DNA of 35,309 nt from Hyphomicrobiales bacterium (GTDB taxonomy: Bacteria; Pseudomonadota; Alphaproteobacteria; Rhizobiales; Beijerinckiaceae): assembly GCA_947455455.1 (NCBI GenBank), contig CANGOE010000026.1:1-35309 (forward strand), read 5' to 3'. The position numbers were made by a program, and so were the translations under genes. How positions within the stretch are numbered: the first letter of the stretch is position 1; the number at the start of each line of letters is the position of its first letter. Of this stretch, positions 24,079-33,884 are shown piece after piece. The notes below the pieces were generated by a model. The model did not search any database and was not told the origin of the DNA. It saw nothing but the letters and a program-made list of their open reading frames with translations.

Positions 24079-25173
24079 TCATGCCACCCGCAAGCCTGCT
24101 TGCTTCATCAACGGCAATACGCGGTCGCAGAAGAATGGAAGCTCGTAGTTGTAATTGACAAAAGTCATTGCCGTACCGGCATAGCCGGCTTGGGAGATCT
24201 TGATCATGTCATCAACGATTTTTTCAGGGGTGCCGACCAGCGGAAAGGTTCCGGCTCCGCCGGCAAAACGTTTGCGGTATTTGTCGAAGGCGGCGCTGTC
24301 ATGGGAATTGGCAAATTCCTTCTTGCTCGCCATATGATAATCGACGGCCGCATGATCGGCCTGGGTCACCGCATAGCGGGTATAATAGTCCTCGGCCTCC
24401 TGTTGCGTCTCACGGCACACCACATGACAGACCGTGTAGATGCCGACATCGCGCTGGTATTCGCTGGCGCGGTTGCGGATATCGGCGATATGGGCCTTTC
24501 CGTCCTCGATTTCCGCGAAGGTGGAAAACAGGAAGTCGCAATTTTTGGCCGCAAAATTGCGTCCGGGCGGGCCGAAAGCCGCATTCATGGTCACAGGGCG
24601 CGGAGCCTGCAGGCTGGCCGGACGGCTGACCACCCCTTTGAGTTTGTAGAAGGCGCCGTTCACATCGAAAGGCTGGTTGGGGCCGTAGCATTGGTCGATA
24701 ATATCGATCCATTCCTGCGCACGGCTATAGGCATCGGTATCGACACTCATGCCGAACATCGCAAATTCGTCGGGGTTCCAGCCACAGACAATATTGAGGC
24801 CCGCACGACCCTTGCTGATATGATCGACAGTGGCCAGCGCCTTGGCGGCATAAACCGGATGCACGATCGGCACATGCACGGTCATGAACAGGCCGATATT
24901 CTGGGTGGCTGCCGCCAGACCTGCGGCAAAGGTGAAGGTTTCAAACGAATGTTCGCGCACGCGGTTTTTGCCGCCAAAGCCGCGCCAACGGGCGATCGGC
25001 AGGATAAATTCCAGCCCGGCCCGGTCGGCAATCCCGGCCGCTGTCATCACATCATCCCAGCGGGCCCCCCAGCGCTCCGGCACATCGGTGATCGCCAGTC
25101 CGCCGTCGGCATTGGTGGAAAAGATTCCGAGCTTGAACCTGTTGTCGCCTTTGAGGGGATGCGGTTTGATCAT
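24079..25173 (-). CDS. LLM-class flavin-dependent monooxygenase, RutA-like
   Basis: A 364-residue bacterial luciferase-like monooxygenase. Length and layout match RutA (pyrimidine monooxygenase) and SfnG-type enzymes: a strand KLGIF at the start, the WRGFGGK motif (about 64-70), HSFETFTFAAGLAAAT, DHISKGRAGLNIVCGWNPDEF and GPPGRNFAAKNCDF. RutA-type enzymes use reduced FMN supplied by a separate reductase and open a cyclic amide ring through a flavin-N5-peroxide. A dedicated flavin reductase is not seen in the window. AGGAG stands 6 nt before the ATG at 25173. As first enzyme gene after the regulator, it may carry out an early ring-opening or C-N/C-S cleavage step. Confidence 0.88.
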   Translation of the reverse strand: MIKPHPLKGDNRFKLGIFSTNADGGLAITDVPERWGARWDDVMTAAGIADRAGLEFILPIARWRGFGGKNRVREHSFETFTFAAGLAAATQNIGLFMTVHVPIVHPVYAAKALATVDHISKGRAGLNIVCGWNPDEFAMFGMSVDTDAYSRAQEWIDIIDQCYGPNQPFDVNGAFYKLKGVVSRPASLQAPRPVTMNAAFGPPGRNFAAKNCDFLFSTFAEIEDGKAHIADIRNRASEYQRDVGIYTVCHVVCRETQQEAEDYYTRYAVTQADHAAVDYHMASKKEFANSHDSAAFDKYRKRFAGGAGTFPLVGTPEKIVDDMIKISQAGYAGTAMTFVNYNYELPFFCDRVLPLMKQAGLRVA

Positions 25174-25183
25174 GGCTGGCTCC

Positions 25184-25921
25184 TTAACTCTTGTCGCGTC
25201 TGTTCAGGGGCAGGCTGATCCGGTCACTCTTGTCTTCCAGCTCGGTTTGACGGATCGAGAAAAAGGCATCTTCCGCCGCCGCCATAAAAGCGACCATGCG
25301 GTCATTGACCGCGATCGGATCGCGCCGCATGAAGGCGCTGTGCAGGGATTTCAGACCGTTGAGCACCACCATGCGGGTGGTCTCGGTTTGCAGGGTTTTG
25401 AGGCGAACCGTTTGCGCATGGTCGACAAAGCGGCCAATCGTATCGGCCAGCCGTCTGTTGCGTACTTTGGCAAGCCAGGCCTGACGAAAAGCGATATTGG
25501 CCAAAATCATCCGGTTGGCATCATGGCGCTCGGCCGCCAGACAGGCCTCTTGCAGGGCGCTGGACATGTCCTGTTCGGTCTGGCTGTCGAGATGTTGCGC
25601 CGCATTGGCGGCCGCGCGCGGTTCGAGCAAGCGCCGGACTTCGAACACATCGCGGATATCGTCGAGCGACAGGCGCGGCACCATGAAGCCGCGTGTCGTG
25701 CCGACCAGATAGCCCTCATTGGCCAATCGCAACAGGGCTTCGCGTGCCGGCATGCGGGATGTGCCGTATTCGGTGGCAATATCGACATCGACAAACCGGA
25801 AATCCGGTGCAACCTCGGAGCGCTGGACCCTGCCGCGCAATTCAAAATAGATGCGCTCGCTCAAGCTGTCCCGTCGTGACAGGTGCCTGATCACCGAAGC
25901 GTCGGTCCGTGGTTCTGTCAT
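25184..25921 (-). CDS. GntR-family (FadR/FCD) transcriptional regulator
   Basis: A 245-residue regulator. The N-terminal winged helix covers about residues 18-82 (SLSERIYFELRGRV, then TSRMPAREALLRLANEGYL). The C-terminal FCD ligand domain begins at DIRDVFEVRRLLEPRAA and is all alpha-helical. FCD members usually bind small carboxylic acids and repress or activate the adjacent catabolic operon. It is the first gene of the 13-gene minus operon, so autoregulation is likely. The start is uncertain: ATG 25921 and ATG 25945 both lack a good ribosome site, and a TTG at 25981 is possible. I chose 25921 because it gives a family-like N-terminus. Confidence 0.88.
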   Translation of the reverse strand: MTEPRTDASVIRHLSRRDSLSERIYFELRGRVQRSEVAPDFRFVDVDIATEYGTSRMPAREALLRLANEGYLVGTTRGFMVPRLSLDDIRDVFEVRRLLEPRAAANAAQHLDSQTEQDMSSALQEACLAAERHDANRMILANIAFRQAWLAKVRNRRLADTIGRFVDHAQTVRLKTLQTETTRMVVLNGLKSLHSAFMRRDPIAVNDRMVAFMAAAEDAFFSIRQTELEDKSDRISLPLNRRDKS

Positions 25922-25991
25922 GACATGGCGATCATAAAAAGGCATCCATTCGGGAGGCAGATGAGCGGCAGTTGCGTGCAAACAATCTGTA

Positions 25992-26020
25992 TATCTTAAG
26001 TGTCACAAATATGCCGTCAA
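25992..26020 (-). promoter_or_regulatory. Candidate promoter of the 13-gene minus operon
   Basis: On the minus strand TTGACG (complement of 26015-26020) is followed by a 17-nt spacer and AAGATA (complement of 25992-25997). The -35 hexamer equals that of the plus-operon promoter; the -10 is weak, as expected for an activated or derepressed promoter. The half site CTGTATAT (25987-25994) overlaps the -10. Confidence 0.4.
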
Positions 26021-26082
26021 GCGGTCATTTTCATGTAAATATGCTCAAATTTATGAATATTTGCCTATAAATTGGCCCATAT

Positions 26083-26092
26083 CCGTATACAG
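26083..26092. promoter_or_regulatory. GTATAC palindrome, candidate GntR/FCD operator
   Basis: CCGTATACAG has a perfect GTATAC core with symmetric flanks at all but one pair. FCD-type GntR regulators often recognise short palindromes with a GTATAC-like core. A half-matching CTGTATAT lies at the promoter about 95 bp away. Binding by the adjacent regulator is inferred. Confidence 0.4.
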
Positions 26093-26143
26093 TTTGAAAG
26101 AATAACCGGCGGGCCAGCCTCTCTTGGGGGCTTGCGACCACGC

Positions 26144-26176
26144 AAAAAAGCACCCGCAGAGTTGCCTCTGCGGGTG
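26144..26176 (-). terminator. Rho-independent terminator of katG
   Basis: A perfect 11-bp stem (CACCCGCAGAG with CTCTGCGGGTG) around a 4-nt loop TTGC. On the minus strand it is followed after one base by six T residues (complement of 26144-26149). It lies about 40 nt beyond the katG stop and isolates katG from the catabolic operon. Confidence 0.88.
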
Positions 26177-26216
26177 GATTGTCCCGATCGGGTCGGAAGA
26201 TTGAAGGCCGCAGAGC

Positions 26217-28789
<2,573 letters not shown>

Positions 28790-29209
28790 ATGCTGAAAGA
28801 ATTCAAAAGTTTTGCCATGCGTGGCAATGTGGTCGATCTGGCGATCGGCGTGGTGATCGGTGCGGCCTTTGGTAAAATTGTTGAATCCATCGTCGCCGAT
28901 CTCATCATGCCGGTCATTGGTGCGGTGACGGGCGGGCTGGATTTTTCCAATTATTATTGGCCGCTGTCTGGCGCAGTCAAAACCGGACTGGCCTATCAGG
29001 ATGCCAAGAAGGCCGGAGCCGTGCTGGGCTATGGCAATTTCATCACGGTGCTGATCAGCTTTCTGATCATTGCCTGGGTGTTGTTTCTGGTCATGAAGGC
29101 CATCAACCGCCTCAATGCCGGAAAAGCCAAAGCCGCACCCGAACCGACCCGTCAGGAAGCCTTGCTGATCGAAATCAGGGATTTGCTGGCCAAAAAACCC
29201 CAAGCCTGA
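28790..29209 (+). CDS. mscL: Large-conductance mechanosensitive channel
   Basis: A 139-residue membrane channel that opens under osmotic downshock. The N-terminal amphipathic stretch [13 protein letters not shown] is followed by TM1 with the pore-lining pattern [16 protein letters not shown] (about 16-31). A periplasmic loop follows, then TM2 (about 83-103, [20 protein letters not shown]) and the cytoplasmic helix ending in [17 protein letters not shown] 28790 has GGGAGA 6-7 nt upstream and begins exactly like the family; a longer in-frame extension is not supported. It is convergent with hemN, whose stop lies 27 nt downstream. Confidence 0.97.
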   Translation: MLKEFKSFAMRGNVVDLAIGVVIGAAFGKIVESIVADLIMPVIGAVTGGLDFSNYYWPLSGAVKTGLAYQDAKKAGAVLGYGNFITVLISFLIIAWVLFLVMKAINRLNAGKAKAAPEPTRQEALLIEIRDLLAKKPQA

Positions 29210-29236
29210 TTTCGGAAGCCAAGAGCAGGGTCGCTC

Positions 29237-30583
29237 TTAAACCGCCGCGGAATGGCGGGTTTCTTCCGGTTGCAGATAGGCATCGAAGGCGGCGGCTATC
29301 GAACGGGCGGCAAGGCGGCGCTGTTCGGGAATGGTGAGCCGCCAGCCTTCGATGGTGACAAGCCCTTGGGCGGCAAAGGGGGCGAGGTGATCGAAGCAGG
29401 GTAAAAACAGCTCGGGGGTTTCGCCGTGCTGTTTGGCCACAGCCTCCACATCGACCCCGAGGTGGCACATGATCTGTTCGATGATGTCACTGCGCAGACG
29501 GTCGGCCGGTTCGAGCGCGATGCCGCGCCGGATCGCCAGTTGGTCGGCTTCGATGCAGTGGTTCCAGGCCGCCAGTTCCGGCTCTTTCTGCGCAAAACCC
29601 TGCGGGGTCGAGGAAATGCCGCTGGGGCCGAAAGCAATCAGGGTTTTGGCCTCATCCACCGTATAGCCCTGGAAATTGCGATGTAATTGGTTGTTCTTGG
29701 CCGCCACGGCCAGACTGTCGCCAGCCTTGGCGAAATGGTCGATGCCGATCGGCTGGTAATGTTTTTCGAGTTCGCTTCTGGCATAAAGGGCCAGTTCGGC
29801 CCGTTGGGTGGCAGAGGGCAAGCCGAACCGTTCCAGCGTTTTTTGTTGCTTCTTGAGCCATGGCACATGGGCATAGCCAAACAGGGCAACGCGGTCGGGC
29901 GAAAGAAGTGCCGTTTGCGCGATGGTGGCGTGGATGCTGTCGATGGTCTGGAGCGGCAAACCATAGAGCAGGTCGAAATTGATCGCGGTGATCCCGGCCT
30001 CGCGCAACAGCCCGACGGCCCGCGCCACGGTGTCGAACGGCTGGATACGGTTCATTGCCTTTTGCACATCGGGATCGAAATCCTGCACGCCCAGACTGGC
30101 ACGGTTGACCCCCCAGCGGGCATAGGTCTGTGTCTGTGCGGTGTCGAGATGGCGGGGGTCGATTTCAAGGGCAATTTCTGCGCCCTCGACCAGTTCGAAC
30201 GCCTGATGAAGCCGTTGCATGATCTGATCGAATTGATCGGCCGTCAGCCGGTTGGGAGAGCCGCCACCGAAATGCAGATGCGAGACTTTGGGGCGTCCCG
30301 ACAGATGGCGCTGGACCAGTCCGATCTCTTTCAGGACATTTTTCAGAAACAGTTCGACCGGCCGCTCGCCTTTGACAATATGGGTGTTGCATCCGCAATA
30401 CCAGCACAGCTGGTGGCAGAAAGGCACATGCACATACAGCGAAATCGGCTGTCGGGGATCGATGGCCTTCAGCCAGTTCTCGAACAGTGCCGATCCGATG
30501 CGCGGGTGAAAATGTGGCGCGGTCGGGTAGCTCGTATAACGAGGCACGCGCGCGTCAAGCAAAGTGAGCCATGAGTGATCCAT
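29237..30583 (-). CDS. hemN: Oxygen-independent coproporphyrinogen III oxidase
   Basis: A 448-residue radical-SAM enzyme that decarboxylates coproporphyrinogen III to protoporphyrinogen IX without oxygen in heme synthesis. The 4Fe-4S motif CxxxCxxCxC is at Cys56, Cys60, Cys63 and Cys65 (FCHQLCWYCGC). VPRYTSYPTAPHF near the N-terminus, HFGGGSPNRL and the C-terminal HemN domain are typical of true HemN rather than HemW. It has the full family length apart from a short N-terminus. No ribosome site is seen before the ATG at 30583, and the position of the upstream FNR box suggests transcription may begin at the start codon. It is convergent with mscL and expressed presumably under low oxygen. Confidence 0.95.
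   Translation of the reverse strand: MDHSWLTLLDARVPRYTSYPTAPHFHPRIGSALFENWLKAIDPRQPISLYVHVPFCHQLCWYCGCNTHIVKGERPVELFLKNVLKEIGLVQRHLSGRPKVSHLHFGGGSPNRLTADQFDQIMQRLHQAFELVEGAEIALEIDPRHLDTAQTQTYARWGVNRASLGVQDFDPDVQKAMNRIQPFDTVARAVGLLREAGITAINFDLLYGLPLQTIDSIHATIAQTALLSPDRVALFGYAHVPWLKKQQKTLERFGLPSATQRAELALYARSELEKHYQPIGIDHFAKAGDSLAVAAKNNQLHRNFQGYTVDEAKTLIAFGPSGISSTPQGFAQKEPELAAWNHCIEADQLAIRRGIALEPADRLRSDIIEQIMCHLGVDVEAVAKQHGETPELFLPCFDHLAPFAAQGLVTIEGWRLTIPEQRRLAARSIAAAFDAYLQPEETRHSAAV
29239..29262. terminator. Possible bidirectional terminator hairpin for mscL and hemN
   Basis: AAACCGCC pairs with GGCGGGTTT (one bulged G) around a 7-nt loop, so T residues sit at the 3' side of the stem in both directions. 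It overlaps the last codons of hemN. A second hairpin, AAGAGC/GCTCTT (29221-29238), precedes it. Neither has a long T-run, so strength is uncertain. Confidence 0.4.
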
Positions 30584-30589
30584 GGCCCG

Positions 30590-30630
30590 ACTTTACCCAT
30601 CCGGCCCAAGCGGACATTGATTCAAATCAA
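30590..30630 (-). promoter_or_regulatory. FNR/FnrL box and promoter of hemN
   Basis: The sequence TTGATTCAAATCAA at 30617-30630 is a perfect FNR-type palindrome TTGAT-N4-ATCAA. On the minus strand a TAAAGT hexamer is centred about 32 nt from the centre of the box. This is the place of the -10 when FNR sits at -41.5, the class II activation position. The start point would then fall at the ATG at 30583. hemN is a known FNR/FnrL target in alphaproteobacteria. Confidence 0.85.
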
Positions 30631-30649
30631 AATCCGCTTGTGGTGTGGA

Positions 30650-30805
30650 TCAAGAGGCGGTGCCGGGTTTGAGGCCCAGCTTTTTACGGGCAATCGCCAA
30701 GGGGCAGAAGCCGGTAATGGCGGATTGCAACAGGTTCAACCCGACAAAGGCGGTCAGCCACAGCCAGTTCGGGCTGGCTTCCTCGACCGCCCTGACGCTG
30801 GTCAT
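30650..30805 (-). CDS. Small DUF2892 membrane protein, probably 5'-truncated
   Basis: A 51-residue open frame ending SPNWLWLTAFVGLNLLQ, then SAITGFCPLAIARKKLGLKPG. The block FVGLNLLQSAxTGFCP is the signature of DUF2892, a small inner-membrane domain also found at the end of some rhodanese proteins. Complete DUF2892 proteins are about 60-75 residues and have an additional hydrophobic helix before SPNWLW. Here that helix is missing, and the frame closes at a stop (818-820 complement, just upstream of ATG 30805). The missing part abuts a fragment resembling the C-terminus of an RND pump on the other strand, so the gene looks cut by a deletion. It may be translated as a short form or be dead. Confidence 0.6.
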   Translation of the reverse strand: MTSVRAVEEASPNWLWLTAFVGLNLLQSAITGFCPLAIARKKLGLKPGTAS

Positions 30806-30854
30806 TATTCCCGCACTCTATATCTGGTTGCGCGATGATCAGCCAGAAAGCTGA
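30765..30854 (+). pseudogene. Remnant of an RND efflux permease C-terminus
   Basis: About 28 codons reading QFGLASSTALTLVIIPALYI then WLRDDQPES and a stop. RND heavy-metal and multidrug pumps end with a last membrane helix of the pattern GGLxxSTxLTLxVIPALYxxxxR, which this matches well. Nothing upstream in this frame looks like an RND protein; instead the sequence runs into the DUF2892 gene on the opposite strand. The simplest reading is the scar of a deletion that removed nearly all of the pump gene and the first helix of DUF2892. Confidence 0.45.
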
Positions 30855-30858
30855 AGGG

Positions 30859-30965
30859 TTTCGGGCCCGGTGATTGTCGAACAGCGGTGATGGTGCTACC
30901 AGATTCGGCAGGGCATACGGGGGTGGCAAACCTCCCGCTTCGGCCCTGATCGAGACTGCCCGAAA
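30859..30965 (+). other. Possible structured RNA leader of recQ
   Basis: TTTCGGGC (30859-30866) can pair perfectly with GCCCGAAA (30958-30965), enclosing a 107-nt segment just before recQ. Inside are TGGT/ACCA (30891-30901), CAGGGC/GCCCTG (30909-30914 with 30943-30948) and CGGGGGT/ACCTCCCG (30918-30937, one bulge). I could not match it to a known riboswitch class. It may be regulatory, a decayed terminator of the deleted pump gene, or chance in GC-rich DNA. Confidence 0.3.
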
Positions 30966-30980
30966 GCACGAAAATCCACG

Positions 30981-32786
30981 ATGACCCTTCCTCCCAATGC
31001 CCGCACTGTCTTGAAACAGGTGTTCGGCTATGACGATTTCCGGCCCGGACAGGCCGAGGTCATTTCAGCCATTCTTGGCAAAGCCCCCGTGCTGGCTGTC
31101 ATGCCCACCGGCAGTGGCAAGAGCATGTGCTATCAATTGCCCGCTCTGCTCGATGGCGGTTTGACGGTTGTGGTGTCTCCCCTGATTGCACTGATGCGTG
31201 ATCAGGCCCAGCAGATGCGGGCGGTCGGTGTGGCCGCGGCAACGCTGAATTCCAACAATACATCCGAGGACAATGACCGCGCCTGGGAACAGTTGCGTTC
31301 GGGGGATTTGCGGCTGTTGTTCGTCTCGCCTGAGCGCATTGCCATGGAAGGCCTGACCGCCTCGCTCGCCCGTTTGGGCGTGCAACGCGTGGCCGTCGAC
31401 GAGGCCCATTGCGTGTCGGAATGGGGCCATGATTTCAGGCCCGAATACCGGCAAATCCGCAAGGCGATTGACGAGATGGGCGCGCCGCAGGCCATCGCCT
31501 TTACCGCGACAGCCGACCGGGCAACCCGCAACGATATTGTCGAACGGCTGTTTTCATCCAAGCCGCAGATTTTTGTCCATTCCTTCGACCGTCCCAATAT
31601 CGATTTGCGGTTTGAGCCGAAAGACAATCCGCGCCGCCAGCTGATCGATTTTCTGGCTCGTCACCGGGGCGACAGCGGCATTGTCTATTGTGCCTCGCGC
31701 AAAAAGACCGAAGCGCTGGCGCTCTATCTGCAGGATCAGGGCTATCAGGCGGTAGCCTATCATGCCGGACTGGATTTGCAGACCCGCAATGCCAATCAGG
31801 ACCGCTTCCTGCGCGAGGATGGCATGATTGCCGTGGCAACAGTGGCGTTCGGAATGGGGATCAACAAACCCGATGTGCGTTTTGTCGTGCATGCCGATAT
31901 GCCCGCGACGGTCGAGGCCTATTATCAGGAAATCGGCAGGGCGGGGCGCGATGGCTTGCCTGCGCGCACCCTGACCCTTTACGGGGTCGAGGATATTGCC
32001 CTGCGTCGCCGGCAGATCGACGAAAAGGATATTGCGCCTGACCGGCGTGACTTCGAGCGCAAGCGGTTGCAGGCCTTGACCGGATTGTGCGAAGCCATCC
32101 GCTGTCGCCGCCAGATGTTGCTGTCCTATTTCGAGGAAGAGGCACAGGCCTGCGGGCGCTGTGATGTCTGCCGTGGGCAGGTGGCGCTGTATGACGGCAC
32201 GATCGATGCCCAAAAAGCTCTTTCAGCGGTTGTGCGGACGGGGCAACGGTTCGGTGCGGTCTATCTCACCAATCTGCTGGTGGGCGAGGCCACCGATGTC
32301 ATGCAACGCAATGGCCATACCGAATTGAAAACATTCGGGGTCGGCAAGTCGCTGTCCAAGCAGGCGTGGCAGGCGATCTATCGCCAGTTGTTCGCGGTCG
32401 ATGCGCTCGAAGCCGCCAGCGAGGAGCATGGCGGTTTTCGACTGACCCCGCTGGGTGATGCCATCCTGCTGGGCAAGGAGAGCATCCAGTTGCGGGTGCA
32501 TGCAACGCGCAGTGCTGTCCGCCCCAAAGGCTTGGCGAAACCCCCTCAGGCCGAGCCGCTCGACGAGGCCGACAGCGCCTTGCTTTCCCGCCTCAAGACC
32601 TTGCGGCGCGATTTGTCCCGCGAGGAGGGCGTGCCCGCTTTCATGATCTTCCCGGACAAGACCCTGCTGCAGATGGCTGAGGAGCGGCCCTTGTCGCTGG
32701 ACGAGCTGGGCCGGATTCACGGGGTCGGCCAGCGCAAACTGACGCTGTATGGCGAGGCTTTTCTGGAAATTCTGCTCGCATCCTGA
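30981..32786 (+). CDS. recQ: ATP-dependent DNA helicase RecQ
   Basis: A 601-residue 3'-5' DNA helicase of recombination and replication repair. Helicase motif I is MPTGSGKS (41-48), motif II is DEAH (140-143) followed by the RecQ aromatic-rich loop CVSEWGHDFRPEY, and motif VI is EIGRAGRDG. The RQC zinc site is visible as cysteines in IRCRRQMLLSYF then ACGRCDVCRG. The C-terminal HRDC domain starts near ADSALLSRLKTLRRDLSREE and ends with GVGQRKLTLYGEAFL. The order and length match full-length bacterial RecQ. ATG 30981 begins the family N-terminus; no strong ribosome site is seen. Confidence 0.97.
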   Translation: MTLPPNARTVLKQVFGYDDFRPGQAEVISAILGKAPVLAVMPTGSGKSMCYQLPALLDGGLTVVVSPLIALMRDQAQQMRAVGVAAATLNSNNTSEDNDRAWEQLRSGDLRLLFVSPERIAMEGLTASLARLGVQRVAVDEAHCVSEWGHDFRPEYRQIRKAIDEMGAPQAIAFTATADRATRNDIVERLFSSKPQIFVHSFDRPNIDLRFEPKDNPRRQLIDFLARHRGDSGIVYCASRKKTEALALYLQDQGYQAVAYHAGLDLQTRNANQDRFLREDGMIAVATVAFGMGINKPDVRFVVHADMPATVEAYYQEIGRAGRDGLPARTLTLYGVEDIALRRRQIDEKDIAPDRRDFERKRLQALTGLCEAIRCRRQMLLSYFEEEAQACGRCDVCRGQVALYDGTIDAQKALSAVVRTGQRFGAVYLTNLLVGEATDVMQRNGHTELKTFGVGKSLSKQAWQAIYRQLFAVDALEAASEEHGGFRLTPLGDAILLGKESIQLRVHATRSAVRPKGLAKPPQAEPLDEADSALLSRLKTLRRDLSREEGVPAFMIFPDKTLLQMAEERPLSLDELGRIHGVGQRKLTLYGEAFLEILLAS

Positions 32787-32800
32787 CGCGCCCTGACTGT

Positions 32801-32828
32801 TTGTGTTGCGGCAAGTCCGGACTATACT
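32801..32828 (+). promoter_or_regulatory. Candidate promoter of the EamA permease gene
   Basis: TTGTGT (32801-32806), a 16-nt spacer and TATACT (32823-32828) just after the recQ stop. A start near 32835 would give a leader of about 70 nt to the ATG at 32904. Confidence 0.45.
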
Positions 32829-32903
32829 GGACGTGTGATGGTGGGTCGGGGCCTTGTCCTGCCCACCTCTTGTTTGTTTCTGCGCGACGATCGGACATTA
32901 TTG

Positions 32904-33833
32904 ATGAGAGCACTTGCCAATCGGGCCGCGCATTGGCTGTATCACCAGCCGCTTTTGCTTGTCATCCTGACCACCTTGATGTGGAGCGGTAACGCGCTGG
33001 CGGGCAAATTGGCGGTGGGGCAGGTATCGCCGATGGTTGTGGTCATGATGCGCTGGGTGCTGGTCAGCGTGGTGCTGGCCGTGTTTTTCCGCCGCCTGAT
33101 CCTCAAGGAATGGCCTTTGCTCAAGGGCCGTTGGCTCTACGTGTTTTGCATGGGTGGCATCGGCTTTACGTTTTTCAACGTCGTGTTCTACATCGCCGCC
33201 CATCTGACCACGGGTGTCAATATGACGCTGTTGCAAGGCGCGGTTCCGGTCTTCGTTCTGGTGGGTGGCTATCTGGTCTACCGAACCCCGATCAATGCCT
33301 ATCAATGGTGCGGCTTCTTCGTCACCATCGCGGGCGTGGTGACCATTTCCGCCCGCGGCGATCTGGAGATCTTGCGGCATCTGACCTTCAATCTGGGCGA
33401 TATCGGCTTGCTGGCCTCCTGCCTGTTTCTGGCCGGCTATGTGCTGGCTTTGCGGAAAAAGCCGCAGATTTCCGGCATGGCACTGTTTGCCGCCTTTGCA
33501 CTGTGCGCCTTTGCCTCCTCCGTTCCCTTTGTGCTGATTGAAAACCTGATGGGGCTGACCCAATGGCCGACGCCGATGGGTTGGGGCATCATTGCCTATG
33601 TCAGCCTGTTTCCGTCCCTGATCGCGCAGATTTTCTTTATCCGCGCCATCGAGTTGATCGGCGCAGGCCGGGCCTCGCTGTTCACCAATCTCCTGCCGGT
33701 GTTCGGCGCATTTCTGTCGGTGCTGGTTCTGGATGAGCCGTTCGGCCTCTATCACGCCGTCTCGCTCTTGCTGGTGGTCGGCGGGATCATGATCGCCGAA
33801 CAGGTCACGTGGGGCAAACTCACAGGCTCCTGA
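32904..33833 (+). CDS. EamA/DMT-family transporter (ten-helix drug/metabolite exporter type)
   Basis: A 309-residue inner-membrane protein with two EamA repeats. The first repeat starts LLLVILTTLMWSGNALAGKLA; the second starts LGDIGLLASCLFLAGYVLALRK. Hydrophobic segments alternate with short loops to give about ten membrane helices, and the end (LLLVVGGIMIAEQ) is typical of RhaT/YdcZ-like DMT proteins. Such proteins export amino acids, metabolites or drugs by proton exchange; the substrate cannot be predicted. I chose ATG 32904 because the GTG/ATG pair at 32835-32838 would fall at the transcription start of the promoter at 32801-32828. Confidence 0.9.
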   Translation: MRALANRAAHWLYHQPLLLVILTTLMWSGNALAGKLAVGQVSPMVVVMMRWVLVSVVLAVFFRRLILKEWPLLKGRWLYVFCMGGIGFTFFNVVFYIAAHLTTGVNMTLLQGAVPVFVLVGGYLVYRTPINAYQWCGFFVTIAGVVTISARGDLEILRHLTFNLGDIGLLASCLFLAGYVLALRKKPQISGMALFAAFALCAFASSVPFVLIENLMGLTQWPTPMGWGIIAYVSLFPSLIAQIFFIRAIELIGAGRASLFTNLLPVFGAFLSVLVLDEPFGLYHAVSLLLVVGGIMIAEQVTWGKLTGS

Positions 33834-33884
33834 TCATCTCCCCGCAAACGGGCAGATATCAATTGGCCTGATCAAAGCGCCAGC

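Larger units (their letters stand above)
25922..26143. other. Intergenic region upstream of the minus operon
   Basis: An AT-rich, gene-free stretch between the GntR gene and the katG terminator. It contains a probable promoter for the minus operon (25992-26020), two AAATATGC direct repeats exactly 30 bp apart (26007-26014 and 26037-26044), a related inverted copy GAATATTTGCC (26055-26065) and a GTATAC palindrome (26083-26092). The density of repeats suggests that the operon's regulator binds here. Confidence 0.6.

Noticed and set aside
23278-25218. A 646-codon open frame antisense to the aldolase and monooxygenase genes
   Set aside because: It spans two genes with firm family matches and shows His/Gly/Asp-rich composition typical of antisense translation.
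30886-30965. Resemblance of the recQ leader to fluoride or cobalamin riboswitches
   Set aside because: GGTGATGG and a GAGACTGCC segment look similar, but the pairing between loop and tail needed for the fluoride class, and the other conserved cobalamin boxes, are absent.
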